A stretch of DNA of 64,000 nt from Ctena decussata (lineage: Eukaryota > Mollusca > Bivalvia > Lucinida > Lucinidae). The notes under the pieces were generated by a model that saw only the letters and a program-made list of their open reading frames with translations, was not told the origin of the DNA and did not search any database. The translations under genes and the position numbers were made by a program. Within the stretch, counting starts at the first letter, position 1. The number at the start of each line of letters is the position of its first letter. Below are positions 54,852-64,000 of this stretch, in pieces. The DNA lies in assembly GCA_963989385.1 (NCBI GenBank), contig OZ022506.1:62259434-62323433 (forward strand). Reading direction: 5' to 3'.

Positions 54852-55324
54852 GCAGGGGAGAATGTCACATACAAGTCCCATACAAGTCTCTTCTGTGCGT
54901 GCTCTCCTTGCTTTGAAATGTTCATGTATATATAAAATAACAACGCTGAGATTCAGATTTCATGTTTCTTATAGTACTATGTGTACTGTGATCTAGTTTA
55001 TTAATATTGTATGTTGATGCTACATTGTAAAATTTTGCTGACTATTTTGAAGGAATTGTCAGCAATAAATATTCATGTCATTGAATTTTCAAACTGTTGC
55101 TGATTTTGTGATCAAATCAGTGCCAGTGCATTTACTTATCACGTTCAGTGACAAAATGATAATAAGAAAGCAAGTCTCTGATCTCATTACTGGATAGTTC
55201 AAATGGAATGTAAATAATGTTTTGTAAATATAAAAAACTATCCTGTAGAACTCAGCTGTTGTTTGTTGTTTTCAATATTGAAAATGTCAGGAGACATTTT
55301 TTCAAAGCAGGGGAGAATGTCACA
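54852..55324 (+). repeat. Second LTR-like segment with its own polypurine tract
   Basis: GCAGGGGAGAATGTCACA occurs at 54852-54869 and again at 55307-55324, where it marks the real polypurine tract and 3' LTR start. Between them, 54863 onward behaves like an LTR front: a TATA-like TATATATAAAA at 54927-54937 and AATAAA at 55064-55069. Apart from the shared end, its sequence differs from the element's LTR. It may be a leftover from another family (chimeric element) or a tandem duplication that has diverged. Confidence 0.55.
55304..55317 (+). promoter_or_regulatory. Polypurine tract
   Basis: AAAGCAGGGGAGAA ends exactly at the 3' LTR. It is the expected primer site for plus-strand DNA synthesis. 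Confidence 0.85.
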
Positions 55325-56327
55325 GAGGTTATTCTCATGTTATAGTTTTTCTGGTTTTCGTACACGTTTGGCAAGTACTATTTCGGGTTTTAGTGGAACC
55401 TATTTTGTAGTTGTGCTATGCCTAACTTGAACTTATTTATATAATTGGATATTCCTTGGCTTGGTATGATTGGCTTGTAATCCAATCAGAAATTGTTTAC
55501 CCTGCGGCTTCCCCAAATTATTTTTACCTTGTAAGTGTGGAGAAGAATGGTTGGTTGTTTCTCTAACTCACTACGTCATACTTCACTTCGCACGTGCATG
55601 TGATGCCTAGCTCGGCGCAGTTTGCCAGTGACTTTCGAAGTGAAAGGACGTTTCGTTTTGAGTCTTACGACTCAAAACGTGGATATTATATTTCGTTTGT
55701 AGCTTTCATAGCTACATTTGTTCTTGTTCTTCAACGCCAGGTATGTTCACTTTATATCTGTTTCTGCTTCTTTTCAAATAAACGTAAATTTCGCTGTTTG
55801 TTGACGGTGTGCAAATACTTTCGCTATTCGCACCATTAACAAATTTTATACACGTTTAAGCCTGCGCTTAGTTTCGGTAAAATTATTGAAATATTAAATG
55901 CATTTTGCATAATTTGAAACCATCAGAAACTTTGAACATACGGCGTGAATCCTTTTATTAATGTGGCGTAGTTTGTTAAAATGTATTTTATAGTTAATTC
56001 CGCATTGTCATGCATTTTCGTGGCTCAGTCCGAATGCGGAGAATCCATTGCCCGTGTTGTTTCTGTCAATATGTTGTTATAAATAATTATATTCTGCATT
56101 CAGCTGTAGAATACTGCATTATTACCATAGTTCATATATCATTTATGCATTCGGTGCCTGTTACTGTATATTTTAAGCTTATGTCGTATTTTATATTTTA
56201 GGCACCCTTTTCTGTATCAAATAGTGTATTTGATACCATCCATCATCGAATTCAACATTTTAATCATCAGTGTAGATAAACTCATTCAGCATAATACAGA
56301 GTTTATTCTTTTATGACCCCTGTGTCA
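55318..56327 (+). repeat. 3' LTR (1010 bp)
   Basis: Offset from the 5' LTR by exactly 10,125 bases along its whole length, so no indels separate them. The ORFs seen inside both LTRs are identical copies and are not supported as genes. Confidence 0.95.
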
Positions 56328-56331
56328 TTAT
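56328..56331. repeat. Target-site duplication TTAT (right)
   Basis: Partner of the TTAT at 45189-45192. Four bases is unusually short but within the 4-6 range of LTR elements. Confidence 0.9.
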
Positions 56332-57311
56332 TTTAAAATCTGCTGAGAAATGTAGGTGCTAGAGCGCTGACAAAGTTTTTCTAAAAATAGCAACAGTGAC
56401 CTTGACCTTGGGCGCAGCATCCTGAAAGTCGAACTTGCTCGAGATATTGTCATGCCCTACATTTGTGTGAAGTTATTTTAAAATCTGCTGAGAAATGTAG
56501 GTGCTAGAGCGCTGACAAAGTTTTTCTAAAAATAGCCACAGTGACCTTGACCTTGGGCGCAGCATCCTGAAAGTCGAACTTGCTCGAGATATTGTCATGC
56601 CCTACATTTGTGTGAAGTTATTTTAAAATCCGTTGAGAAATGTAGGCAATAGAGCGATGACAAAGTTTTTCTAAAAATATGTGATGATGTTGTTTTCACC
56701 ATTATAACACTTTGGGTTTTTTTTCAAACGCTCAAAGGCAGCTAACTCCATAGTCTGTGCTCGAATCCGGCCAAATTTCGAACTCATCCAAGCTCTTATG
56801 CATGTCATTATTACCTGCAAGTATGATAAGGATCTAAGCAAAAACAGTTGAGAAAACGTGATGACGCCATTTTCGCCATTATCGCCATTATAAGCCTATG
56901 GGATTTTTTTCAAACGCTCAAGGGCAGCTAACTCCATAGTCTGTGCGCGAACCTGGCCAAATTTCGAACTCATCCAAGCTCTTGTGTATGTCATCATTAC
57001 CTGCAAGTATGATAAGGATCTAATCAAAAACAGTCGAGAAAACGTGATGACGCCGTTTTCCCCATTATAACCCTATGGGGGCTATCTGTTGCCATGGAAA
57101 CCAGAGTTCTGAGCTGATCAGCACCAAAACCTGATGCAGCCTTTCCCCCACCCAAATGATGCTTCAGATAAAATTTGATTGCGATCGGCCCACTGGTTTC
57201 TGAGATATTTATGTTTGAAAGTGTTGACGCACGCACGGACGCACGGACGGACGCACGGACGGACGACGGCTCGACTCCCATCCTATAAGCTCACCTCTGA
57301 GCCTTCGGCTC
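56328..57311 (+). repeat. Satellite-like tandem block, right of the LTR element
   Basis: Resumes the 145-base units exactly where the left block stops (TTATTTTAAAATCTGCTGAG), then returns to CGCTCAAGGGCAGCTAACTC units. It ends with a CGCACGGACGGACG run and CTCACCTCTGAGCC / GGCTCAGGTGAGC hairpin. The outer GCTCACCTGAG (43958) and CTCAGGTGAGC (57300) are inverse, so the whole block may be a discrete repeat unit. Confidence 0.8.
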
Positions 57312-57440
57312 AGGTGAGCTAAAAATGGGGAGGAGTTGATTATACAATCAATATCCCATAAGTGTGACGAACAGACAGATGAACAGACAGGAGCAAATCT
57401 TAAAGTCCCCTAACTATCGCCATGGGGGCATACAAATGAA
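57312..57440 (+). repeat. Dispersed repeat (right part)
   Basis: GGAGTTGATTATACAATCA, AAGTGTGACGAACAGACAG, GGAGCAAATCTTAA and CTAACTATCGCCATGGGGGC correspond to the distal part of the copy at 3425-3555 and complete the unit that stops at 43930. Confidence 0.65.
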
Positions 57441-58349
57441 AATAAATAGTAAAAGTTCGGGGAGATATGTTTTTATGGTCCTATTCAAAATTTTGTACTG
57501 CATTTATCAACTCTTGGTAACCGTATGAGAATTTGATAAACTTGGAAACATATTACATGAAAACTAGTTTATGTATTGTACAAATACTTTCATGTTGTGG
57601 ACACTTGAAATCATCGAAACCAAGGTCGTCGAAAGACTCTTCGGAAATATGCGACAAACTAAAACTCAAACAGAGAGCTGCTCATGTCGGAAGGTCCTTT
57701 ACGCTGCAATCGGTTCATTTATTTTGCGCTATTTCCGGATGTTAGAAGCCAAAGAAGTGGCATTTACTCAAGTTACAGTTAAACTAAAGAAACGGCAAAC
57801 ACGTCTGTTTAAATGTGATTGGAGCCGCGTAAACTGTATTTGTATAGGTATGCATTTGCATGGAAAGTATTAGGATAAGCCTGCACATCAGCACAGTCTG
57901 ACCAGAACCTTCCCTTTTTGTTTAAGTGATAGTGGTCAAGGTACCCAAATCATAGGTCCGAGCTCGTAGGTCATTTAAACATAGACAATTCCGGAATATT
58001 TTAGATACACAGACATGGACCCCAAAACAGAGGTGTGATCAGGTGCCCGCGGGATAGTAAGCATCACCTGCCAATTAATAAATCAATTAATAAATCCTGG
58101 CTAGTTTACTAATTGAAAGGGGAAGGGCGTTGCCAGCTGTGCAGGTTAGTGTGGGTGGTTGTTGGAGGTACATGTCTTAATGTCTGTTGCATCCGACGCA
58201 AATAAGTTCCAAATTTATCCTTGCGAAACCAGTGAAGCCCACGTTCGGATTTCAAAGTTTTAAATGGCTCCTTTTCAAACCTTGTTTACATATTGTGGAT
58301 AATTTGAAGATGTATATGTGGGTTTTTGTTGGAGCTAGAATGTATGTAG
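57441..58349. other. No gene recognised
   Basis: ORFs of up to 100 residues near 57.6 kb have no recognisable domain and no flanking splice logic. The rest is plain AT-rich sequence. Confidence 0.5.
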
Positions 58350-58690
58350 ACAGTGTTACACCTTTTAGAAGTTAGTCATTTTAGGCAAATGTTTGTCATG
58401 TAGGGTAAGTACTTTGTGTAATCAACTACTCCCACAATTTTCAGTGGCTGTTTCTCTGACATTGTATTCTTGTTGCTGTGCATGTGGGTTTTTGAAAGAG
58501 AAAACATATTTTGACGGAAATATATTCTTTTACGCTTAGTCGTTTTAGGCAGCATTTTTGCACTGTAGGGTATAAAAAAATTTTGTAATGTTTTCGGTAG
58601 ATTCTGTGTATATAGTATTTGTGCTCTTTAGGTGATTTAGGGTTGTACTCATGTTCTGTGACAGACACTGCACGTGGGCATCATTAGTGT
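58350..58690 (-). repeat. Dispersed repeat, minus-strand copy
   Basis: CATTTTAGGCAAATGTTTG, TGTAATCAACTACTCCCAC and GTCGTTTTAGGCAGCATTTTT are inverses of words in the 3240-3560 and 43490-43930 repeat (TTTGCCTAAA, GGAGTTGATTACA, GCTGCCTAAAACGAC). Confidence 0.55.
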
Positions 58691-59206
58691 CTTACAGACA
58701 AAATTTCTTGTTATTATCATAATGATTCTATTTTAATGTTCTCTACAGTTTCGGATAATAGAAAAAACATCACCCATTGATTAAAAATGTTTTAAAAAGA
58801 AAAGGTCATTAACGAGCAATTATTTGGTCCAAAGTTTGTTTTTTTCAAATGGTGATGTAGAACAGACAAATAGTAGCTGTTTGTTAGCTGATTTAACCGT
58901 GTGTAAGGTCCATTTATGCTGGATAAATTCATTAAATATAGGTTAGAAAGTTATAACACTTAAGTATCTCACACAAACAGTTTGTAAATGTAAACAGCAT
59001 TGCAGTGACCTAGACATGTGTGTAAGCGGAATAATCCAACCTTGAAACACTAGACTCTCTTGTGTTTCCTGCGTAATTTTGTCACATTTGGACGCAGGGT
59101 ATCTTTTTTCTGCTTAAGCTAACAATTTAATTACGAATTGAAATAAATGATTGCTAGTGTGTTCTGCTTAATTCATTGAAGTCCTCTCAGACCTAAACAC
59201 ACGATG

Positions 59207-60090
59207 CACTCCAATGTCATATCCATATTTCTGTTTCCCTTGCGTCATAGACGTTTACAGCAAAGCTGAAAATAACATAGGCCATTGAAATGCCACCGAA
59301 GGTTACTGAACAACTGGTACAAGAATCATGCCACTAATGAGCAGTCAGGTACATAACCTTTAAAAGTTAAAAAATATTTAACTTGAAGCAGTTATATTTT
59401 TTTTGACTATAGCAAAAGTAACCTGTTTAAGTTAAAGTGTCTTTTTTCACCTTCATATTCTGGAGTTACAGCAATTTTTATGGACAGTTGGGTAATTTTC
59501 CCTGAAAGATCTCTTACATAACGTTATGATTAAGCAATAAAATTCCGTACGCATCGTCTAGAAATTGGTACGCAAGGCCCTTGAAGATCAGGAAATTAGC
59601 TACTTTTTAACTTACAACAGTTATTTATTTGGAGATTGCAAATCTGACCTTGGCCTAAATGATTTCAGACATAACCTAAATAAGTTATTTTCTACCACCT
59701 CACTTTGAAATTAGTGGTAAATAGGATAATTTTTAACTGCTTCAAGTTATTTTTTTTATTAACTTTTAAAGGTTATGTACCTGACTGATGAGTATGTTAG
59801 CAGAAAGAGCCAAGCAGCCACTGAACTCCTGACCTCGGTCAAGAAACGGATACGGATGTGGCTTGGCCAGATTACAAGGTCTTGTTCTGCAAAGACGATT
59901 CCACATGGCACAGTCAAAGGAAAAAGAAGAGAGATGGACAGAGAAAGAGGTGGAAAGACATTATCAAGGAATGGACAAGGTATGATATGGCTAGCACAAC
60001 TAAGGCAACTGAAAACAAGACTAGTGGGAAGAATTGTTCTAAAGTCATCTGTGGTGTCCAACGACCTCATAGGTTTGCGGGATAGAAAAG
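59207..60090 (+). pseudogene. Decayed 3' fragment of the non-LTR element, split by a MITE
   Basis: 59207-59341 aligns with 34555-34705 of the better copy (TGTCATATCCATATTTCTGT, CACCGAAGGTTACTGAAC). It resumes at 59793 (TATGTTAGCAGAAAG) and runs to the C-terminal block (GTVKGKRREMDRERG) and GGGATAGAAAAG tail. The reading frame is broken by several indels. The two parts are separated by the MITE at 59342-59787. Confidence 0.8.
59342..59787. mobile_element. 446-bp MITE with ~50-bp TIRs nested in the non-LTR copy
   Basis: The left end CAGTCAGGTACATAACC and right end GGTTATGTACCTGACTG are exact inverses. The arms continue to about 50 bases with an AACTTGAAGCAGTTA / TAACTGCTTCAAGTT match. ATGAG at 59337-59341 and 59788-59792 is a 5-base target duplication, and removing the element rejoins the retrotransposon sequence without loss. 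No ORF. The superfamily is not assigned. Confidence 0.9.
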
Positions 60091-60099
60091 ACTAGTCTA

Positions 60100-61960
60100 G
60101 ATTATTCTTTCTCTTCATAAAAAATGATGATATAGTTTTCGGATTACAAATCTGACGAAACTGATCACGACATAAATCCCAAATTTGGGATCATATACAG
60201 GCATGGCTGATAAAGTCGTGTAGTGAAATAAACTTTCCAGGCGTATGTAATTTCCTGTTATTTATGTTTTTCTCTTTCTCCTTATAGGTTAATGAAAAAC
60301 AGATTTCCGAGAAAGCATGTGCGCAAATATGCTCAAAACTGTTATGTATACATGTACGTACATAGCTAAAGCCATGACTATTTATACCTTGTAACAGACT
60401 AGTTATACCTAGCAATAGACTATGCACTTAATCGCTGTATTCATTTTGCTAAAAGTATTATCATTTTTATATTATTTTTTTGCCCAAATCGGCAAGTGTT
60501 TAGATTTTGGTCAAAACATTCTTTAAAATATGCAAGGCAGACGCCTTCATTCTAGTAAAGTATACAGCAATTATTATATGTAACATGTAAAAGAAAAGGC
60601 AGTTTCCTTGCATATTCATTCTTCTGTTATTCTAGTTTTCGATCATTTCAAATATACTTAAAAGATTTTTCTTAAAAAGTATCTGCCACAGGTGAGTAAC
60701 TATACAAACTGGAAGCCTGCAACCTTGTTTTTATACAATAGTAACTCGGGTAAGAGACATTGGAGACATTCTAAACATTTTAGTCCATTGATTTAACAAA
60801 GAGGACGTGCTCAGCTTGTGTAGATATGTAGACGACACTTATAATACTTTCAGAGGCGGATGCTTAGGTTGATCAGTTTTCCCTGGTTGATTCTTTGGTT
60901 GGATCAACGTGTTGAAAAATAATTATACCAATATACAACATGGTTTTGTGTTTGTAAATCTGTATTCATGAAATGCCAAGTAAATAAATATACACGAATA
61001 TGTATGAACAGTGGCCCATTTTGGCATTAAGATAACTGCACATCCAAAATACATACAATGCCATCAATTGCTAGATCTGAGAACAAAAGCAGTTAGCACA
61101 AATATTTGTCTTTTTCGTACACTTTTTGAAGTACGTAGATTTTCCTTTCGCATATGTATGCCTTGATCAGCAATATATATATATTTGCAACGTCATTAAT
61201 CCTACAAACTTAACCAGTGCACGATCATAACGACGCCAAAGCATTGCAGCATCTTATTTGTGCCACAATAAAACAATGAACAAACCGATATTCTAAGAAG
61301 CTCTGTCTCTGTTTCTTTGGTGTAGCCATAAAAGCACCCAGCACTGCAAAATTTGTGTACAAGTGATTGTTTTGATCAAAGCCTTGATCATTTGTTTTGA
61401 TCACATTAACCCATTACTGCCCAGTAAATTCTTCCACTCAACAATTTGGACAGGTCAATTTCCAACATAAGCGTTGTCTTATTTAATTTATATTATAAAG
61501 TTTTTCTTTAGAAATATATGCATTCTATTCACACAGTGTAGACTCTGAAAAGATGCCGTGTTCAGCGGCGTCTGATCTGGGTCTGAATTGTTACCATTGG
61601 GTCTTTTTAAGGAAACTAGGCATAAATGGGTAAATTAGATCAATAAAATATTCCACGTTTGAATGTGGGGACATCAGCTTCGATCGTGAAATCATCGGGT
61701 ACCGTTTGATAAAGTAGTCTAGATGGGTGACTTGGCAACATTCTGAAAGCCCCATAGATTATATTTTCAAACAAACTCCAACCGCTTAAGAATAATCAGT
61801 TCACTGTATTCGCAGAACAAATTCGCCTCTCCATATAATAAATATTTAATTGTAGCAGTGACACATATATCAAGTTCGACGAAGGTATAAAATATGGTGT
61901 ATATATGATTGTTGTGCATATTTATCGACCATGAAAGGCCTAATTGCCTTCTGATTTCCA
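60100..61960. other. No gene recognised
   Basis: AT-rich with a TATATATATA tract near 61173. No repeat shared with the rest of the window and no convincing exon. Confidence 0.5.
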
Positions 61961-61969
61961 GTACAAATG

Positions 61970-62178
61970 CTATCCAATTTTTCCATTTTGGATTGGGGGA
62001 AGCTTGTCAGCATTCCGTGGTGAAAGTTCAGTTGGCTCAGAAGTAGTTGTTTTTGGAGGAAGAGGGGTTAGGGTATTTCTCTCTGGCTCTACCGTTAAAG
62101 CTGGGTTTTCTGACAAAGGCGGTTTTTCTAAGTCCTTAACTGTAACTGGCGCTGCTGTTCCGTTACTGACTGGTGCGC
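61970..62178 (-). CDS. Candidate terminal exon of an unknown minus-strand gene
   Basis: On the minus strand an acceptor CGTTTATTTCAG (62179 upward) precedes an open frame of 68 codons ending TAG at 61972-61970. The translation is Pro/Thr/Glu-rich and disordered-looking: APVSNGTAAPVTVKDLEKPP, then TVEPERNTLTPLPPKTTT and ending PPIQNGKIG. Such a tail fits the C-terminus of a larger protein whose other exons would lie beyond the window. A plus-strand ORF covers the same bases, so the coding strand is not settled. Confidence 0.3.
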
Positions 62179-62509
62179 CTGAAATAAACGGGCATGAGCC
62201 AGAACAGGAATTAAATGTAAAACCAAATCTCGATGCCTCAAAGTCGAAATTCCTCCAAATCTACTGATATCTAAAAGTAAATGTTCTGGTTCCAGAACAT
62301 TTACTTTGATATATAAATAGTTTCAGTTGTTCGGGGTTAAAACTTAATTATAAATAAGGATTGTCTCCAAACTAGTATGTTCTATGATATAAGTGGGTAT
62401 ATGGAGATATCATTGTTCGAGGAATCTCGAGTTGACTTTAATATACACGTTTGCATAATTATTATAATGTAACTACCGATTGCCCCTACCAAACTATAGA
62501 GTGGTCAGT

Positions 62510-62800
62510 TGGGTAATGTTGCTGTGTAACTTTCAGGGCCAGAAAGCCCTACTGATCTGGTTAATTTTGATAACAGTAGGACAAAGGCCGGTTGCACCTG
62601 CAGAAGATGCGGAATGGGCACTGTGTAAAATTTTCAGTCCCATCTATCCTATCTGTACTTTTTGTTTTAAATCCGCCTCTCTCTCTTTCTTTCTGGGAGC
62701 CAGCTCGATATATACTGAAATACTGTTTCAGTGTGTCATTAAACCCAAAACTACCAACCAACCAACAAACCAACCAAACAACCAACCAATCAGCCTAAAA
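62510..62800 (+). mobile_element. SINE-like unit with CCAACCAAC tail
   Basis: CCCTACTGATCTGG, GATAACAGTAGGACAAAGGC, TGCAGAAGATGCGG and CATTAAACCCAAAACTACC parallel the units at 29765-30145. It ends in a long AACC/AACA tail. Confidence 0.65.
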
Positions 62801-62984
62801 TTATAATCAAGTATGCGTATTGATTGAAAATCCTCAGTCCTCAACTGCTCTTGCGTATCAATTCACAACTTTATCTCAGACATCAAAACTGTTCAAATAT
62901 ATATATAAATGCAATGTATATGCCTAGATCATCATCGAACAATTAAAAGCAAAGTTTCGTTTATGATAATTTTCAGAAAAACAA

Positions 62985-64000
62985 GAGGGCCATGAGGCCC
63001 TGAACCGCTCACCTGAGTATGGTGGCCATGTAGGTCATGTGACCTAGACCGCTTGATAAATTTTCGTTCCATCAGCCCCTGGAGGCTGTGTATGATATTT
63101 GGTTACAATTGGCCCTGCGGCTTTCGAGGAGACTTCTTAAATTGTCAAAATATAAGAGACATGGGTCAGGTCAAAGTATGACCTTGACCTCTTGTACCCG
63201 CAAATCTTCCATGTACTAACTAAGATGACTGTATATACCAATTTTTAGGCCAAAATCTTCTAAACTTGCCATGAACTCGTATGTTCTACCATTTTCCCAT
63301 ACCTGACCTTGCCTTGTAAACGGTCAAGTTAGCCCAAGGTCATCATTTGAACAATCTTGATAGTACTCAAGTACCTGATGCTATATACCAAGTTACAAGG
63401 CCATCGATCACTTGGTTCTTGAGAAGGAGATTTGTAAAGGTTTTTGCCATATATGGGCATGGCGGCCATGTTGGTCATGTGACCAAGACTGTTTGAACAA
63501 ATTTTCTTTCCCTCAGCCCCTAGTGTATGAAATTTGGTTACAATTGGCCCGGTGGCTTTTGAGCAGATGTGTGACATTGTCACAATATGAGAGACCAGGG
63601 TCTAAGGTCAAAGAATGACCTTGATCTCTTGTACATATAAAATTTCATGTACTCATTTAGATGACTGTATATACCAATTTTCAGGTTTAAATCTTCAACA
63701 GTTTCCATGAAATCTTATGTTCTAGCATTTTCCCATATAAAAGCTAAAAAAAGCAAATTTGACCTTACCGTAAAAAAGACCAAGGTCAACCCAAGGTCAT
63801 AATTTGAACAATCTTGGTAGTACTTGCGTACCTGATGCTACATACCAAGTTTCAAGGCCATTGGCCTATTGGTTCTGGAGAAGAAGATTTTTAAAGATTT
63901 TTACCATATATGGGCATGGCGGCCATGTTGGTCATGTGACCCAGTCCGTTTGAACAAATTTTCGTTCCTCTGTCCCCTAGAGGCTCTGTCTGAAATTTGT
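62985..64000 (+). repeat. Tandem repeat, units ~440-460 bp, truncated by window end
   Basis: Starts AACAAGAGGGCCATGAGGCC / CTGAACCGCTCACCTGAG. GGCCATGT(A/T)GGTCATGTGACC recurs at about 63024, 63464 and 63923 with shared ATTTGGTTACAATTGGCCC and AATGACCTTGA blocks. The opening hairpin-like GAGGGCCATGAGGCCCT and the CTCACCTGAG word resemble the start of the satellite block at 43931. Non-coding. Confidence 0.75.

Larger units (their letters stand above)
45193..56327 (+). mobile_element. Ty3/gypsy-type LTR retrotransposon, 11.1 kb
   Basis: Two 1010-base LTRs, a PBS-like TGG start after the 5' LTR, an SGNH-like ORF, gag, pol and a polypurine tract before the 3' LTR. Pol order protease-RT-RNase H-integrase with integrase after RT is the Ty3/gypsy (Metaviridae) order. 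No env-like ORF follows pol. At 11.1 kb it is about twice the usual Ty3/gypsy length, mainly from a 3-kb leader between the 5' LTR and gag. The LTRs differ at one base by my reading, so the insertion is recent, yet this copy carries a substituted integrase catalytic residue and a frame break in the accessory ORF. Confidence 0.93.

Noticed and set aside
45193..56327. Steamer-type bivalve retroelement or an endogenous retrovirus
   Set aside because: LTRs and total length are far larger than those known for Steamer, and there is no env-like ORF after pol. Called a Ty3/gypsy-type retrotransposon.
57571..57873. 100-residue plus-strand ORF as a gene
   Set aside because: No recognisable domain, no splice or promoter support, and overlapping alternatives of similar length.
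59775..60095. 106-residue plus-strand ORF as a gene
   Set aside because: It starts inside the nested MITE and continues into decayed non-LTR C-terminal sequence.

Overview
The window looks like nuclear DNA of a bivalve mollusc. It is AT-rich, has very few genes, contains one intron-rich HSPA12-type HSP70 gene (a family known to be expanded in bivalves), and is packed with tRNA-derived SINEs, foldback MITEs and degenerate tandem repeats ending in GACGGACGGAC-type runs. The species cannot be fixed from sequence alone. Gene and element calls come from reading translations, splice sites and internal repeat comparisons by eye. No database was searched.

Region 1 (1-31 kb) holds no convincing protein-coding gene. 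Its standout feature is an array at 3.6-5.6 kb in which a 16-bp perfect palindrome with core GGATTAATCC recurs about 19 times in two different repeat backgrounds. Around it lie SINEs, at least three foldback MITE families (the most abundant, 'MITE-B', has about ten copies or fragments in the window), paired inverted repeats, an array at 20.8-22.3 kb with facing GTCGGACA words, and an inverted-repeat structure at 25.6-28.6 kb.

Region 2 (31.4-43.3 kb) is a six-exon (first exon tentative) plus-strand HSPA12A/B-like gene predicted to encode about 583 residues. All splice junctions of exons 2-6 keep frame and follow GT-AG. Its introns are colonised by MITEs, a SINE, a truncated non-LTR retrotransposon, an inverted duplication and a TA-flanked TIR element.

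Region 3 (43.5-57.4 kb) is a three-layer nest: a dispersed repeat is interrupted by a roughly 145-bp tandem satellite, which is interrupted by a young 11.1-kb Ty3/gypsy-type LTR retrotransposon (1010-bp LTRs with one difference seen, TTAT target duplication). The element carries an SGNH-hydrolase-like ORF in its long leader, a Gag with an arginine/glycine-rich tail instead of a zinc knuckle, a textbook -1 frameshift signal joining Gag to Pol, and a Pol polyprotein with protease, RT, RNase H and integrase. This copy has an Asn in place of the second integrase catalytic Asp, and a second LTR-like segment with its own polypurine tract lies between pol and the 3' LTR.

Region 4 (57.4-64 kb) is mostly non-coding: a second decayed copy of the same non-LTR element split by a 446-bp MITE, a possible minus-strand terminal exon near 62 kb, a SINE, and a tandem repeat of about 450 bp running off the window end.
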